Assembly: GCF_000612665.1 (NCBI RefSeq)
Contig: NZ_HG942042.1
Span: 1-63,298, forward strand
Direction of reading: 5' to 3'
DNA length: 63,298 nucleotides
Origin: Neobacillus dielmonensis
Lineage (GTDB): Bacteria; Bacillota; Bacilli; Bacillales; Cytobacillaceae
This document shows, one piece after another, positions 62,501 to 63,298 of this stretch. Position 1 is the first letter of the stretch. Every line of letters starts with the position of its first letter. The translations under genes and the position numbers were made by a program. Below the pieces are notes generated by a model that worked only from the letters and a program-made list of their open reading frames with translations, searched no databases and was not told where the DNA came from.

Positions 62501-62530
62501 GAAAGCATCGGTGCAGGAGCCGATGCTTTC
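62501..62530 (+). terminator. terminator-like hairpin after yidC
   Basis: GAAAGCATCGG/CCGATGCTTTC stem; the T run after it is weak. Confidence 0.6.
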
Positions 62531-62678
62531 TAACTTATTTGTGCCTCTTTTCAAACTCCCAATCCCCCTTTCCATCCTTACATATAAAAGTAGTCCCTAT
62601 CAACACTTTATTATTGAATTAAAGTATTCCATTCAAGGAAACCTATATTTAACCAAGAAGTTTTAGGAGTGATAAAAT

Positions 62679-63257
62679 ATGCCAATGAAACAAGTAATAA
62701 CTGGATTGTTACTCCTTGTTCTCTTTGTTGCCGGGTGTTCTAATCAAAACGGTACTGATAACTCCAGCAATAGTATTTCTGATGAAACCGGCCCGGCTAG
62801 AGACGATAATATCCCTAACCATGGCGGCCCCGCCATAACAGGCGTTGATTCCAGCAATCCAACACTTGACAGGGGTAGCCAGCAAAACAAGCTAAACAAT
62901 CGTAAGCATAAGAGCCATCAAACCACGATTCGAGTATCAGATGCTGCCGCTAACAAAGCTGCAGACTTACCTGATGTCAACCGTGCTGTGGTTATTGTAG
63001 TGGACAATAATGCTTATGTCGCAGCAGTTCTTGACCGTTCCTCACCTAACTTCCAGACTAACGGGATTGAAAATAGTATAACAAGAACCATAAAACAAGT
63101 AGATAAAAACGTTAACAATGTATATATTACATCCAGCCCTAAATTCTATAGATCGTTTCAGGGCTTTGCCAGAAAGATTCGAAGCAACAGCCCTAGTTCT
63201 GATTATTATAATGATTTGACTGATACAATACGGCAGGCATTTCCAGATGTAAAGTAA
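62679..63257 (+). CDS. YhcN/YlaJ family sporulation lipoprotein
   Basis: A 192-residue lipoprotein: lipobox LLVLFVAGCSNQ near residue 20, an Asn/Ser/Gly-rich linker, and a YhcN/YlaJ domain (IRVSDAAANKAADLPDVNRA, VVIVVDNNAYVAAVL, NVNNVYITSSPKFYRSF). Members are found in the inner spore membrane. AGGAGTGA precedes the ATG. No SpoVA genes are in the window. Confidence 0.85.
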   Translation: MPMKQVITGLLLLVLFVAGCSNQNGTDNSSNSISDETGPARDDNIPNHGGPAITGVDSSNPTLDRGSQQNKLNNRKHKSHQTTIRVSDAAANKAADLPDVNRAVVIVVDNNAYVAAVLDRSSPNFQTNGIENSITRTIKQVDKNVNNVYITSSPKFYRSFQGFARKIRSNSPSSDYYNDLTDTIRQAFPDVK

Positions 63258-63286
63258 AAAAAGAGGCTGACATAAGCGTCAGCCTC
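63256..63286 (-). terminator. terminator acting on the minus strand at the right edge
   Basis: GAGGCTGAC/GTCAGCCTC has a T run only when read on the minus strand, implying that a gene beyond the right edge is transcribed toward this window. Confidence 0.65.
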
Positions 63287-63298
63287 AGATTGTCGAGA

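Overview
The window is chromosomal DNA from an endospore-forming, low-GC Gram-positive bacterium of the family Bacillaceae (Neobacillus/Bacillus-like; the genus is inferred only from gene content). Support comes from purine-rich Shine-Dalgarno sites before almost every gene, frequent GTG and TTG starts, sporulation genes (RacA, H-type SASP, a gamma-SASP-like gene, a YhcN/YlaJ lipoprotein), LtaS, MprF, HelD and many Bacillus-specific small proteins. Pyruvate formate-lyase with its activase and a NarK-like transporter point to a facultative anaerobe. No rRNA, tRNA, CRISPR array, prophage or intact IS was seen; the only transposase is a C-terminal fragment at the left edge.

Layout. 1-900: IS remnant and a nearly gene-free stretch ending in a 17-bp perfect palindrome. 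0.9-9 kb: GNAT enzyme, DUF1657-DUF421 pair, two efflux-type transporters, a YvbH-like PH protein, a YitT protein, and a lysine permease under a lysine riboswitch with its own terminator. 9-17 kb: long-type AsnRS with a short attenuator-like leader, HelD, a candidate small RNA, a YceI protein behind a large operator-like palindrome, and a class V aminotransferase. 17-24 kb: polysaccharide deacetylase, HAD phosphatase, a MerR-like coiled-coil gene with RacA, an acyltransferase, a DHH nanoRNase-like enzyme and an M50 peptidase. 24-29 kb: an OpuF-type compatible-solute ABC transporter facing a BusR-like (GntR plus RCK_C) regulator, then two tandem membrane paralogs. 29-38 kb: aspartokinase, CoA pyrophosphatase, a three-gene ABC importer, LtaS and small spore genes. 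38-45 kb: acyl-CoA dehydrogenase, a NarK-like transporter fused to a PAS domain behind an Fnr-type box, a 3D-domain wall protein and a triple-PAS histidine kinase. 45-53 kb: a four-copy yhfH array, several tiny genes (one apparently starting at ATT), a short MutS2 paralog, a Sco protein and an ABC-F ATPase. 53-63 kb: DD-carboxypeptidase, MprF, a cupredoxin, pflB-pflA, a MifM-like arrest peptide with YidC, and a sporulation lipoprotein.

Five copies of one GC-rich interspersed repeat (about 140-250 bp, both orientations, nested inverted ends CTGTTGATT/AATCAACAG and GGCTNTGTTAAA/TTTAACAGAGTC) lie in intergenic gaps at about 30.5, 34.6, 37.7, 46.2 and 54.4 kb.

Themes. Envelope building and defence: LtaS, MprF, DacF-like enzyme, deacetylase, 3D protein, YidC. 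Osmotic control: OpuF-like transporter with a putative c-di-AMP-responsive regulator. Anaerobic life: NarK-PAS, pflBA. The clearest regulatory circuits readable from sequence alone are the mifM-yidC arrest switch, the lysine riboswitch, the Fnr box placed at -41.5 before the transporter-PAS fusion, and the asnS leader terminator.
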